In this document: positions 1-6,388 of the stretch, piece after piece
How positions within the stretch are numbered: the first letter of the stretch is position 1
Layout of the letters: each line of letters opens with the position of its first letter
Source of the DNA: a virus
DNA: 35,386 bases
Virus record (IMG/VR): IMGVR_UViG_3300030103_004182
Coordinates: 1 to 35,386 of that record
Reading direction: 5' to 3' (one strand)
Notes under the pieces: model-generated
Told to the model about the DNA's origin: nothing
What the model saw: the letters and a program-made list of their open reading frames with translations, nothing else
The model's database searches: none
Program-made: the position numbers and the translations under genes

Positions 1-1
1 G

Positions 2-60
2 GCATCAGGAGTCTAATAAGTTTACTCCCTATTTACTCCCCCGACTTCTGGTGCTTTTTT
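2..60 (+). terminator. Rho-independent terminator at left edge
   Basis: Bases 2-13 pair with 43-54 to give a 12-bp stem (two G-U wobbles), followed directly by six T (55-60). The long loop (14-42) carries a direct repeat, TTTACTCCC at 21-29 and 32-40. It would stop rightward transcription entering from the left edge, just before the HNH gene. If the edges join, it lies between the rightward promoter candidate at 35293-35320 and the first early gene, so it could act as an attenuator. Confidence 0.75.
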
Positions 61-73
61 AAAGGAAAATAAG

Positions 74-715
74 ATGAGAATATATACAGAAGCACAGTTA
101 GAACGAAAGAGACTTACTACTAAGCTCTGGAAAAAGAATAATAAAGATAGAGTGAGAGCTAGTGATAAGAAATATAGTAAGAAAAATAAAGATAGAATAA
201 ATGCTTGTTCAAAAGCTTGGTATAAGAAAAATAAAGATAAAAAGAAAGCTTATAATACACTTTGGTGTGAGAAAAATAAAGATAAAAGGAAAGCTTCAAG
301 AAAAGCTTGGGAGGAGAGAAATCCCGATAGAAGACGGGCTTGGCATGATAATAATAAAGATAAAGTGAAAGCTATTAATAAAGCTTATAGAGAAAATAAT
401 AAAAATAAAATAAATGCATGGGCAAGTGAAGGTAGGTGTAGACGATTATTTGCCACATGTAAAACAAGTATAAAAGCAAGGCGTGAAATGATTTATTTAA
501 TAGCAAGTGAAATTAGTCTTGAAACTGGAATAGATCATGATGTAGATCACATTATACCAATATCAAGAGGCGGTATAAATCACGAAGAATTTTTAATGGT
601 AACTACATATAAATATAATCGTCAAAAACGTGCTAAGTTAGATCATCCATTGCCGGAAATGCAATATTTAATATTGGACGATTTAGTTCAATTATATTTA
701 AAGGAGGTAAGTTGA
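74..715 (+). CDS. HNH endonuclease-like protein with N-terminal tandem repeats
   Basis: This 213-aa protein has two parts. Residues 23-119 are about seven copies of a basic 15-residue unit beginning NKD(R/K), one copy shortened to 11. Residues about 150-195 hold an HNH-like core, VDHIIPISRGG followed by H and N residues in NHEEF and YNRQKRAKL. VDHIIP supplies the expected metal/catalytic His. Repeats of this kind often precede HNH cores in phage homing-type or packaging-associated nucleases and probably bind DNA. A good ribosome binding site (AAAGGAAA) precedes the ATG. It follows the terminator at 2-60 and starts the rightward genes. If the genome closes on itself it lies beside the terminase end, where HNH proteins assist packaging in some phages. 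The role could be homing, packaging or host DNA breakdown; I cannot tell which. Confidence 0.75.
   Translation: MRIYTEAQLERKRLTTKLWKKNNKDRVRASDKKYSKKNKDRINACSKAWYKKNKDKKKAYNTLWCEKNKDKRKASRKAWEERNPDRRRAWHDNNKDKVKAINKAYRENNKNKINAWASEGRCRRLFATCKTSIKARREMIYLIASEISLETGIDHDVDHIIPISRGGINHEEFLMVTTYKYNRQKRAKLDHPLPEMQYLILDDLVQLYLKEVS
140..430 (+). repeat. Tandem 45-bp coding repeat
   Basis: Seven in-frame units encode NKDxxxAxxxxxxxK-like peptides (residues 23-119 of the HNH protein). Six copies keep the 15-codon period or are truncated at the end; the fifth is shortened to 11 codons. Copies have diverged in sequence but keep the Asn-Lys-Asp start and a central Ala. Confidence 0.8.
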
Positions 716-807
716 TGGGTGATGTATTTGATGGAATAGTTGTCGGTTTCACGTTAGGCGTGATAATAAATTTAATAAGAATAGTAATCAGGAGGTTGTT
801 TGAATGA
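715..807 (+). CDS. 30-aa single-pass membrane peptide
   Basis: The ATG overlaps the HNH stop codon (TGATG) and a strong AAGGAGG lies 7 bases upstream. The product is short: an acidic N-terminus (MGDVFDG), a hydrophobic stretch of about 15 residues (IVVGFTLGVIINLI) and a basic end (RIVIRRLF). This fits a tiny inner-membrane peptide. I do not recognise a family. Coupling to both neighbours supports real translation. Confidence 0.55.
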   Translation: MGDVFDGIVVGFTLGVIINLIRIVIRRLFE

Positions 808-968
808 TACATTTTAGTAAGCATACAGGACATTTTAATGATAAGGATAAAGAGCTAGTATCAATAAGTACAGAAGGAAAAACAATACAAGAAATAGAAA
901 TTGCGTTCCAAAAGTTTTTAAGAGCTTGTGGCTTTGCAATAGTAATAGATGAAGGAGGTGAAGAATGA
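804..968 (+). CDS. Hypothetical protein, 54 aa
   Basis: It overlaps the preceding stop by the ATGA arrangement and has AGGAGG 8 bases upstream. The body includes a predicted helix (TIQEIEIAFQKFLRACGFAI) and an acidic tail. I do not recognise a family. Its place in a chain of overlapping genes with good ribosome binding sites supports expression. Confidence 0.6.
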   Translation: MIHFSKHTGHFNDKDKELVSISTEGKTIQEIEIAFQKFLRACGFAIVIDEGGEE

Positions 969-1132
969 CAGATAAAGAGTTTATAAAGGAAATTTACGAG
1001 TTAGCTTATGGTGATAGTGCGTTTGATAAAGGTTTTATTACTGGACACGAAGAAGTATTATCAAAAATGCAGTATTATACAGAATTATCGTATAAAGCTG
1101 AGGAATTTATTCAAGATGCGGAGGGTTTGTAA
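965..1132 (+). CDS. Hypothetical protein, 55 aa
   Basis: It starts at an ATGA overlap with the previous gene and is preceded by GGAGGTGAAG. The protein is acidic and probably all-helical, rich in Glu and Tyr (for example KEFIKEIYELAYG and YKAEEFIQDAEG). No family is recognised. It ends at the start of the next small gene, again overlapping by one base. Confidence 0.6.
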   Translation: MTDKEFIKEIYELAYGDSAFDKGFITGHEEVLSKMQYYTELSYKAEEFIQDAEGL

Positions 1133-1302
1133 TGGGCATGTTTTTAATTATAATGTTTACAGTAACAGCTATCACTACCTTTACAGTAGAAGAGCAGCGT
1201 GCTAAGACTATTAGAGAGATAGAGGTAGGTAGGAAGCATATGCAAAGATTAGAACGAATAAGGCATAAGCGTATTAAACAATTTAGGAGGCATAAGAAAT
1301 GA
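1132..1302 (+). CDS. Small membrane-anchored basic protein, 56 aa
   Basis: The ATG shares a base with the previous stop (TAATG) and GGAGG lies 8-12 bases upstream. Residues 3-18 are hydrophobic (MFLIIMFTVTAITTFT); the rest is strongly basic and helical (REIEVGRKHMQRLERIRHK). This suggests one membrane segment with a positively charged cytoplasmic tail. No family is recognised. Confidence 0.6.
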   Translation: MGMFLIIMFTVTAITTFTVEEQRAKTIREIEVGRKHMQRLERIRHKRIKQFRRHKK

Positions 1303-1619
1303 AATATTTCTGTACTTGCGGAATTAAAGGTAAATCTGGGCATTATTGGCATAAAAAGTTTAGAGAGGTAGAGGTTAATAAAGAAGAAGTATGTAATGAT
1401 TGCGGATATTATACCGTTAAGGCGGAAGACCCCGAAGATGCACTATATCGCACTAGAGGATATGATGTTAAAAATGATTATAGGACGGCTAGGTACGGAA
1501 AAGAGTTGACACATTATATTTCGCAGGAGTGTTGCGGATTATCATTACAACACATGAAATCAACACGGCAAGAAGATTATGAAGGTATATCTTATATAAG
1601 AGGTTTTAATTATAATTAA
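1299..1619 (+). CDS. Small Cys-rich putative zinc-binding protein, copy 1
   Basis: This 106-aa protein starts at an ATGA overlap with the previous gene and has AGGAGG upstream. Its N-terminus carries FCTCG, then about 25 residues later VCNDCGYY, that is CxC...CxxC-GYY, a likely zinc site. Residues 46-106 are an extension with another Cys pair (QECCGL). The neighbour at 1632-1883 has the same N-terminal layout, so the two look like diverged tandem duplicates. I do not recognise a named family. Zinc-ribbon proteins this small in phages often contact host transcription proteins or nucleic acid, but nothing here proves that. Confidence 0.7.
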   Translation: MKYFCTCGIKGKSGHYWHKKFREVEVNKEEVCNDCGYYTVKAEDPEDALYRTRGYDVKNDYRTARYGKELTHYISQECCGLSLQHMKSTRQEDYEGISYIRGFNYN

Positions 1620-1631
1620 ATAAAGGAGAAT

Positions 1632-1883
1632 ATGTTAAAAAGAAATGAAGGTTATTGTACGTGTTTAACTACAAAAAATGAAAATGTTATTGGTACGTTT
1701 ACAAAAGTTCCAATTGATGAAGAAGGTATATGCTTTCACTGTGGTTATTATGCTGTACAAGGTGCAGTTGATGGTAGAGGTTTTAATAAAAGAGGTGAAA
1801 ATGGTTTTAAAAAAATGAAAAAAGATTATGATTATTATAAATATACATACGATCAAGTATGGAACAGAAAAATAAGGAGTTAA
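1632..1883 (+). CDS. Small Cys-rich putative zinc-binding protein, copy 2
   Basis: This 83-aa protein begins 12 bases after copy 1, with AAGGAG five bases before the ATG. It repeats the pattern YCTC, a 25-residue gap with matching character (FTKVPIDEEG against FREVEVNKEE), then ICFHCGYY. The C-terminal part is basic and Tyr-rich and differs from copy 1. A shared fold with copy 1 is a reasonable inference; the function is unknown. Confidence 0.7.
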   Translation: MLKRNEGYCTCLTTKNENVIGTFTKVPIDEEGICFHCGYYAVQGAVDGRGFNKRGENGFKKMKKDYDYYKYTYDQVWNRKIRS

Positions 1884-1886
1884 AAA

Positions 1887-2237
1887 ATGATTTTAAATAT
1901 TACATATTATGACAACAACAGGAAATTATTTATTAGAAACCGAAATAAGCAATCGGAAAAATTGGGCTTTGATTTGTCCTATTATATAGATAAGAATAAT
2001 TATATTAATGGATTGAATATAAGGAAGTTATTATATACATATCCTGAATTAAGTATAAAAGCGACGACTCTAAAAGGTGAAGATAAGACCAATTTAGTAT
2101 TGTTATCGGCTATTGATAAGAATGAGGTTAGCACCAATGATCTTCGCAAGTTGATAAAAGTACAAGTTCCAAACGGACTTGGATATAGAACTGATTCTTC
2201 ACAGCAGAAACAATTTTGCGAGAATTTAGTTCTGTAA
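1887..2237 (+). CDS. Hypothetical protein, 116 aa, overlapping rusA tail to tail
   Basis: A good AAGGAG precedes the ATG by 6 bases and the gene directly follows copy 2 of the Cys-rich pair. The protein is mixed alpha/beta in character, basic, with many Asn and Tyr residues. I recognise no family. Its last 110 bases overlap the 3' end of the leftward RusA gene, so the C-terminal 36 residues share DNA with the RusA tail. The N-terminal two thirds are the better supported part. Confidence 0.6.
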   Translation: MILNITYYDNNRKLFIRNRNKQSEKLGFDLSYYIDKNNYINGLNIRKLLYTYPELSIKATTLKGEDKTNLVLLSAIDKNEVSTNDLRKLIKVQVPNGLGYRTDSSQQKQFCENLVL

Positions 2238-2610
2238 TGTACTTATCATCGATATCGAGATTTTTGATAAGGATGTCATTAATCTCACGACCATTGAAAC
2301 GTTTGTCAAAGATATTATCTTGTACAAGCTTTTCAATATTAGTAAGGTCACAGCTACGTGCCGAAATTAACTTTTGTTTAGTAAATAAAATAGATTTGGG
2401 CATGCAGAAGCGATATGAGGCTTTTATACCGTGTATCTTAGGATCAAATTTAGACCTAAGTTCGTCAAACGATTTTTGTATATTAGCTTCTTGAAGTTGT
2501 AGTAAAAAAGTAGAACGCCATTTTCGGGCATCTTTAGTTAGTTGACGATTACGGTAGTATGCTTTATTAACGGAAAAGGGTTTTGAATTTACAGTAAACT
2601 GGATAATCAT
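2128..2610 (-). CDS. rusA: RusA-family Holliday junction resolvase
   Basis: RusA proteins are small dimeric nucleases that cut four-way junctions, useful for resolving recombination intermediates and branched DNA before packaging. The 160-aa product shows the family pattern: an N-terminal beta strand and loop (FTVNSKPFSVNKAYY), the central acidic motif DLTNIEKLVQD containing an Asp and the conserved Lys, and a later NDILI segment in the position of the second acidic site. It is longer than E. coli RusA (about 120 aa); the extra C-terminal 30-35 residues lie in the overlap with the gene at 1887-2237. It is the only leftward gene inside the rightward early block. No clear ribosome binding site precedes the ATG. 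It may be read from the leftward promoter at 3003-3031 or from a weak promoter giving a near-leaderless message. Confidence 0.8.
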   Translation of the reverse strand: MIIQFTVNSKPFSVNKAYYRNRQLTKDARKWRSTFLLQLQEANIQKSFDELRSKFDPKIHGIKASYRFCMPKSILFTKQKLISARSCDLTNIEKLVQDNIFDKRFNGREINDILIKNLDIDDKYITELNSRKIVSAVKNQFYIQVRLELVLLSTCEDHWC

Positions 2611-2615
2611 AGGTT

Positions 2616-2644
2616 ATCTTAACATATAAGGAGATTAAAAGCAA
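2616..2644 (-). promoter_or_regulatory. Weak leftward promoter candidate for rusA
   Basis: On the minus strand TTGCTT and TAAGAT are 17 bases apart and end 5 bases before the rusA ATG, which would make the message leaderless. Matches to consensus are only 3/6 and 4/6, so this may be chance. Confidence 0.3.
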
Positions 2645-2955
2645 TGACAAAGAAAGATGACCCAAAATTAAGGTTAGTGTTATATAATGAAAAACACGTT
2701 ACCCAATTTTACGAGGAGATTGTAGTAAAGGAGGTAATTGACAATCTAATATTAAGTTTAATAATGTCTATGGATGCGATTGATGAAGTAGATAATAATA
2801 AAATATTTGGCGATGATGAAAGGAGGGATTTATATATTGAAATATTAGATGCGCTAGAATATTCTATAGATGTGTCTATGGGTGGTAGAGATGCCTTTAT
2901 TCGGGGTATGGATTTAAAGCCTGAAGAGTTTTATTTTATGAAAGGTAAGGAGTGA
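2644..2955 (+). CDS. Hypothetical acidic protein, 103 aa
   Basis: An AAGGAG lies 11 bases upstream of the ATG. The protein is acidic and mostly helical, with a hydrophobic helix (VIDNLILSLIMSM) followed by acidic residues. No family is recognised. Its stop codon touches the base of the stem-loop at 2954-3000. A leftward transcript from 3003-3031 would be antisense to this whole gene, so its expression may be opposed by that promoter. Confidence 0.65.
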   Translation: MTKKDDPKLRLVLYNEKHVTQFYEEIVVKEVIDNLILSLIMSMDAIDEVDNNKIFGDDERRDLYIEILDALEYSIDVSMGGRDAFIRGMDLKPEEFYFMKGKE

Positions 2956-3000
2956 TTAAGCTCCGTGTCTGTAGACACAAACTTACTGGAGAGCTTAATC
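2954..3000 (-). ncRNA. Structured RNA leader: perfect 10-bp stem with inner hairpin
   Basis: GATTAAGCTC at 2954-2963 pairs perfectly with GAGCTTAATC at 2991-3000. Inside is a second hairpin, GTGTC-TGTA-GACAC at 2965-2978. There is no U-tract on the + strand, so it is a poor terminator for the upstream gene. Read leftward, the expected start of transcription from 3003-3031 is about base 2996, so the leftward RNA would begin inside this stem. It could be an RNA-stabilising 5' structure, a small RNA, or a transcript-end hairpin for the rightward gene. The strand choice is inference. Confidence 0.45.
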
Positions 3001-3002
3001 TA

Positions 3003-3031
3003 TTTATAACCTTGAAAACGAAGGTTGTCAA
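3003..3031 (-). promoter_or_regulatory. Leftward sigma70-type promoter with palindromic operator in spacer
   Basis: On the minus strand: TTGACA (3031-3026), a 17-bp spacer, then TATAAA (3008-3003). The spacer contains AACCTT, 7 bases, AAGGTT (3008-3026 in + coordinates), an inverted repeat touching both promoter boxes. A protein bound to it would block RNA polymerase, so this looks like an operator. The transcript would run left across 2955-2644 to rusA. Related palindromes occur at 11367-11414 and 35319-35347. Confidence 0.6.
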
Positions 3032-3088
3032 GAGTTTATTTTAAAAAAAGAGCATATACTAATAATTACACTTAGTTATGTAATATAG

Positions 3089-3117
3089 TTGTCAAAAGCC
3101 GCCGTTTTGTGTATACT
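3089..3117 (+). promoter_or_regulatory. Rightward sigma70-type promoter for the replication operon
   Basis: TTGTCA (3089-3094), 17 bases, TATACT (3112-3117): 5/6 matches in each box at ideal spacing. Transcription would start near 3124, inside the AATGACCA array, and run into PrimPol. It diverges from the leftward promoter at 3003-3031, with about 60 bases between them. The stretch 3032-3088 between the two holds nothing else I recognise. Confidence 0.7.
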
Positions 3118-3119
3118 GT

Positions 3120-3190
3120 AATGACCATGCAATAGCCATAGAATGACCACCAATGACCAACAATGACCATAAAATGGTCTAAAATGACCA
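3120..3190 (+). repeat. Phased AATGACCA iteron array (candidate origin or operator)
   Basis: Exact AATGACCA copies start at 3120, 3142, 3152, 3162 and 3183; a degenerate copy (AATAGCCA) starts at 3131, and an inverted TGGTC sits at 3175-3179. Start-to-start distances are 11, 11, 10, 10 and 21 bases, so the copies lie on one face of the helix. The array begins 2 bases after the -10 box and ends directly at the PrimPol ribosome binding site (AAAGGAGG, 3191-3198). Such arrays are typical initiator-binding iterons or cooperative operators; because it is transcribed, binding to the mRNA leader is also possible. Confidence 0.75.
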
Positions 3191-3204
3191 AAAGGAGGCA
3201 AAAA

Positions 3205-5325
3205 TTGAATTTATTTAAAGAGTATGCAATGGAATACACTCAAAAAGGGTATAGCGTTATTCCTGATAAGAGTCATACAAAACAACCACATATAAGACAA
3301 TGGAGTGCTTATTGTACTAGACGCCCAGAATTACATGAAATAGAGCAATGGGGCAATACATTTGATAAATCTAATATAGCTGTATGTTTAGGAAGCGCAT
3401 CTGGTATTATAGCCATAGACTTTGATTGTGTAGACCCTGAAATAATTAAGCTTGTAGAGGGCTTATTTCCACCTTCTCCTGTAGAAAAAGTAGGATCTAA
3501 GGGTTGGACTAGGTTTTATCGTTATATGGGCGAAGTTAGCAAAGTTATCAAATTTAATGGTGAGGTTGTCTTTGAGATACTTAGTAATAATAAAAAGACT
3601 ACTATTCCACCTAGTATACACCCTAATGGAAAATCATATACATGGAGCAATGCATCATTATTAGATATTGACATAAATGAGTTACCTGAATTTCCACCTT
3701 TCTTATGTTCACATATAGAGAGTAAGTTAAGAACAACTTATGCTCAAGATGTACAATATAGTGGAGGCAAATTTAGTTCAGCTTCGTTGGGTAGGAATGA
3801 TACATTAAAGACCGAATGTGCTAAGATGATAAATAATAATGTACCATTAGATAAAGCTATACAAGAATTAATTAAGATAGATGAAGAGCAACATGATACA
3901 CCTTTATTTACAGATGCTTCGCATCAAGGACATTTAGAAAAGTTTACTTCGGCAGGTAGATTTTACTTTAATATTTTAGAGACAATTAATAATAGACGGC
4001 ATATAGATAATAAGGAGTATTTAATTCCTTTATTAGAAAGTGCTGTAAACGAGACTTATGCAAAGGAGATAACTGAAAAAAAGTCACAAAGCGAGGGTTG
4101 CCAAAAAAAGTCAAACCCAGAATTACCGAAACCGGACGGTGCTCTCGCTGCAATACAGAATTACATATTAAAGAATAGTTTTATAAAGCAAGAAGCTTTT
4201 GCATTAAGTGCAGCACTATCTTTAATGGCAGTATTAGCAGGACGCAAATTTGAATTTGAAGGAGTAGCAAGTAATCTGTATATATTAAATGTTGCTCCTT
4301 CAGGAAGTGGAAAGGATGCTCCACAACAAAGAGTAAAGGAAATACTTATAGAGATTAATGCAGAAAGTTTATTAGGTGCAGGAGATTATGTAAGTGATGC
4401 TTCTTTAATGGATTCATTAGAACATTCACCTGTAAGGTTAGACATTATAGATGAAGCAGGAGGCTTATTAAGGAGTGTAAACTCAGGAGGAGCGACATTC
4501 AATGCCAAGATGGCAGATGTTCTAGCAGAATTATATACTTGTTCTACATCTAAATTTTTAGGTAGAGCTGTTGCAGAAGGAGTTAAAGGAAGTTGTATAA
4601 GACCGAACGTAAATTTATTATGTTCTACTACTCCGGCAGGTTTTACAGAAGGAGTTTCATTAAAATCTATTGAAAAAGGTTTAATGGGTAGATTCTTAGT
4701 ATTCTTAGGAGATGGAAATCAAGGAGCGCAACGTATAAAGAAGATGTCAACTTTAGACGAAGATACTATTATACAATTAAAACATTGGGCTAGTTTTCAA
4801 CCTAAAGAAAGTGGTACTCAAGTAGGAAGAGTTAGTCAAGTATTTTATTCTTTAGAAAGTAATAGAGGAGCTGCAGAAGAATTGGATGAGGCATTTGAAT
4901 ATTATGATAATTTAAGAAGGAATTTAAAAGATGATAATGAATTATTACCTATAGTAAGTAGACTTTATCAACAAATACTAAAAGTCAGTATGTTACATGC
5001 ACTGTCTAGATGTGAAATAGATAAGTTACCTTGCGTAGGACGTAGAGATGTAGTGTTTGCTAGGAAGTTAATAGATTATTATTTTGACAATATGCAAAAT
5101 TTAGTGCAGAATAATATATATAGAAATAAGAATGAGGAATATTTAGTGAAAGTTTTAAAAATAATTAGTGCATATGGTAAAGAAGGAATTACAAGATCGC
5201 AATTATATAGAAAAACTAGACAACTAAATAAAAGAGAGCGACAAGATATAATAGAAAATTTATTAGAAGGAGATCAGATTGCTCTCGAACTTAAAAAGGG
5301 TAAACAATATATAAGGAGTATATAA
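3205..5325 (+). CDS. PrimPol / DUF3987 primase-helicase
   Basis: Likely the replicative primase-helicase, acting at the phage fork. From a TTG start (3205) with AAAGGAGG 6 bases upstream the protein has 706 aa; an ATG at 3163 would place the iteron array inside the gene and lacks a ribosome site, so I prefer TTG. Residues about 1-175 match the bifunctional primase/polymerase N-terminal domain: KQPHIRQW, motif I DFD (D72, D74) and motif II SIH (S137, H139). From about residue 310 a DUF3987-type helicase-like region follows, with Walker A APSGSGKD (K370) and Walker B-like DIIDEAGG (D416, E417). The C-terminus has a winged-helix-like basic segment (KEGITRSQLYRKTRQ). It heads an operon with the exonuclease, whose ATG follows the stop directly. 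Priming and unwinding in one chain replace separate DnaG and DnaB. Confidence 0.85.
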   Translation: MNLFKEYAMEYTQKGYSVIPDKSHTKQPHIRQWSAYCTRRPELHEIEQWGNTFDKSNIAVCLGSASGIIAIDFDCVDPEIIKLVEGLFPPSPVEKVGSKGWTRFYRYMGEVSKVIKFNGEVVFEILSNNKKTTIPPSIHPNGKSYTWSNASLLDIDINELPEFPPFLCSHIESKLRTTYAQDVQYSGGKFSSASLGRNDTLKTECAKMINNNVPLDKAIQELIKIDEEQHDTPLFTDASHQGHLEKFTSAGRFYFNILETINNRRHIDNKEYLIPLLESAVNETYAKEITEKKSQSEGCQKKSNPELPKPDGALAAIQNYILKNSFIKQEAFALSAALSLMAVLAGRKFEFEGVASNLYILNVAPSGSGKDAPQQRVKEILIEINAESLLGAGDYVSDASLMDSLEHSPVRLDIIDEAGGLLRSVNSGGATFNAKMADVLAELYTCSTSKFLGRAVAEGVKGSCIRPNVNLLCSTTPAGFTEGVSLKSIEKGLMGRFLVFLGDGNQGAQRIKKMSTLDEDTIIQLKHWASFQPKESGTQVGRVSQVFYSLESNRGAAEELDEAFEYYDNLRRNLKDDNELLPIVSRLYQQILKVSMLHALSRCEIDKLPCVGRRDVVFARKLIDYYFDNMQNLVQNNIYRNKNEEYLVKVLKIISAYGKEGITRSQLYRKTRQLNKRERQDIIENLLEGDQIALELKKGKQYIRSI

Positions 5326-6279
5326 ATGGATTTAGGATTTAATAACGAGATTTCAAATGAAGACTATCATGGTGATAGAACTTATGTATCTTCTTCAGCT
5401 TTGAAATTAATTTTAAAAGACCCGAAGGAATATTTTAAGGTCTATGTAAAGAATGAAAAGAATAATATATCTAGAGCAGCATTTGATTTTGGTACTTATG
5501 TACATGCTTTAGTACTAGAACCGGATACTATAGAAAGGGATTTTGCAATATTTGATGGAGCTTCTAGACGGGGTAAAGTTTATGATGAATTTAAAAAAGT
5601 TAATGAAGGAAAGATTATATTAACTAAATCACAAGCATTGAAAGCCGATGGAATGGTAGAGAAGTTAAGAGAGAATAAAAAAGCTAATGATCTCATAGAC
5701 TTAACTGAAGGAGAAGTAGAGCAGACTTTATGTGTAGAATTAGATGGAGTTAAAGTAAAAGTTAGAACCGATTATAATAATCAAACTGCGGCTATAATTA
5801 ATGAACATGTTATACCTTTTGGATTAATTATAGATGTAAAGACTACTAGTGACCCTATAGATAAATTCTCTATAGGAAAAACTATAGCTAGGTATGATTA
5901 TGATTTAAGTGCAGCACTTTATATAGACGCTCTACAAGAACAATTAGGTACAGAACAAACTTTTATATTTTGTTTTATGAGTAAGCTAACTAATGAAGTA
6001 GAAATGTATCAAGCTTCAGATGAAATGGTAGAGAATGGTAGAAGAAAATATAAAGCAGCAATTAAAAAATTAAAAGCAGCTAGAGAGACAGGTATATATT
6101 TTGATGAGAATGCCATACCTACTGTTAACCTACCCTATTGGGCAAAATTTGAGGACATAGATAATGACGGAAGATCAGATGATAACACATCTAAAAAAGT
6201 TAAAAAGGTTACTAGTGGAAGTGAACAGAGCAATGGAGGAAATTCCTTATCTACCACACACCACCCTCAAGGCTTCTAA
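5326..6279 (+). CDS. RecE/YqaJ-like PD-(D/E)XK exonuclease
   Basis: This protein belongs to the phage exodeoxyribonuclease VIII-like PD-(D/E)XK group, which resects double-stranded DNA for single-strand annealing recombination. Signs in the 317-aa sequence: an N-terminal YVSSSALKLILKDPKEYF, then GTYVHALVLEP, typical of the family, and a nuclease core with D149 (RTDYNN) and D170-V-K172 (IIDVKTT). The family usually ends soon after a PxWA motif; here LPYWA is near residue 270 and is followed by about 45 Ser/Lys/Asn-rich residues. That tail overlaps the next gene by 116 bases. The start follows the PrimPol stop with AAGGAG 7 bases upstream. No RecT-type annealing protein is evident; the DUF669 protein downstream may be the partner. 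Confidence 0.8.
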   Translation: MDLGFNNEISNEDYHGDRTYVSSSALKLILKDPKEYFKVYVKNEKNNISRAAFDFGTYVHALVLEPDTIERDFAIFDGASRRGKVYDEFKKVNEGKIILTKSQALKADGMVEKLRENKKANDLIDLTEGEVEQTLCVELDGVKVKVRTDYNNQTAAIINEHVIPFGLIIDVKTTSDPIDKFSIGKTIARYDYDLSAALYIDALQEQLGTEQTFIFCFMSKLTNEVEMYQASDEMVENGRRKYKAAIKKLKAARETGIYFDENAIPTVNLPYWAKFEDIDNDGRSDDNTSKKVKKVTSGSEQSNGGNSLSTTHHPQGF

Positions 6280-6388
6280 AAAAGGTTTACAAAAGGAAAT
6301 AGATAAATTTGAAGAACATTTACATTTAGGAGAATATGAAGAAGCAAATGCTAAACCATATAGTAACGATAAGGTGATAAAGATATGA
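6164..6388 (+). CDS. Hypothetical helical protein, 74 aa
   Basis: It begins inside the 3' tail of the exonuclease gene, with GAGGA 8 bases before the ATG, and its stop overlaps the next start (ATGA). The protein is basic and helical (LKKLKRLLVEVN, KKGLQKEIDKFEEHL), perhaps a short coiled coil. An internal ATG at 6233 would give a shorter product but has no clear ribosome site. No family is recognised. Confidence 0.55.
   Translation: MTEDQMITHLKKLKRLLVEVNRAMEEIPYLPHTTLKASKKGLQKEIDKFEEHLHLGEYEEANAKPYSNDKVIKI

Noticed and set aside
140-430. CRISPR-like array
   Set aside because: The 45-bp units are in-frame, diverged protein repeats of an HNH gene, without regular spacers.
2738-2765. Rightward promoter TTGACA-16-AATAAT inside the 103-aa gene
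   Set aside because: Good -35 but non-ideal spacing and -10, in AT-rich coding DNA, with a better promoter at 3089-3117 just downstream.
3163-3204. Upstream ATG start for the PrimPol gene
   Set aside because: It has no ribosome site, places the iteron array inside the coding sequence, and the TTG at 3205 has an ideal AAAGGAGG and fits the domain start.
6164-6279. Programmed frameshift from exonuclease into the 74-aa frame (A-run near 6192)
   Set aside because: The A-run is not in the phase of a canonical slippery heptamer for the exonuclease frame, and the 74-aa frame has its own ATG and ribosome site.
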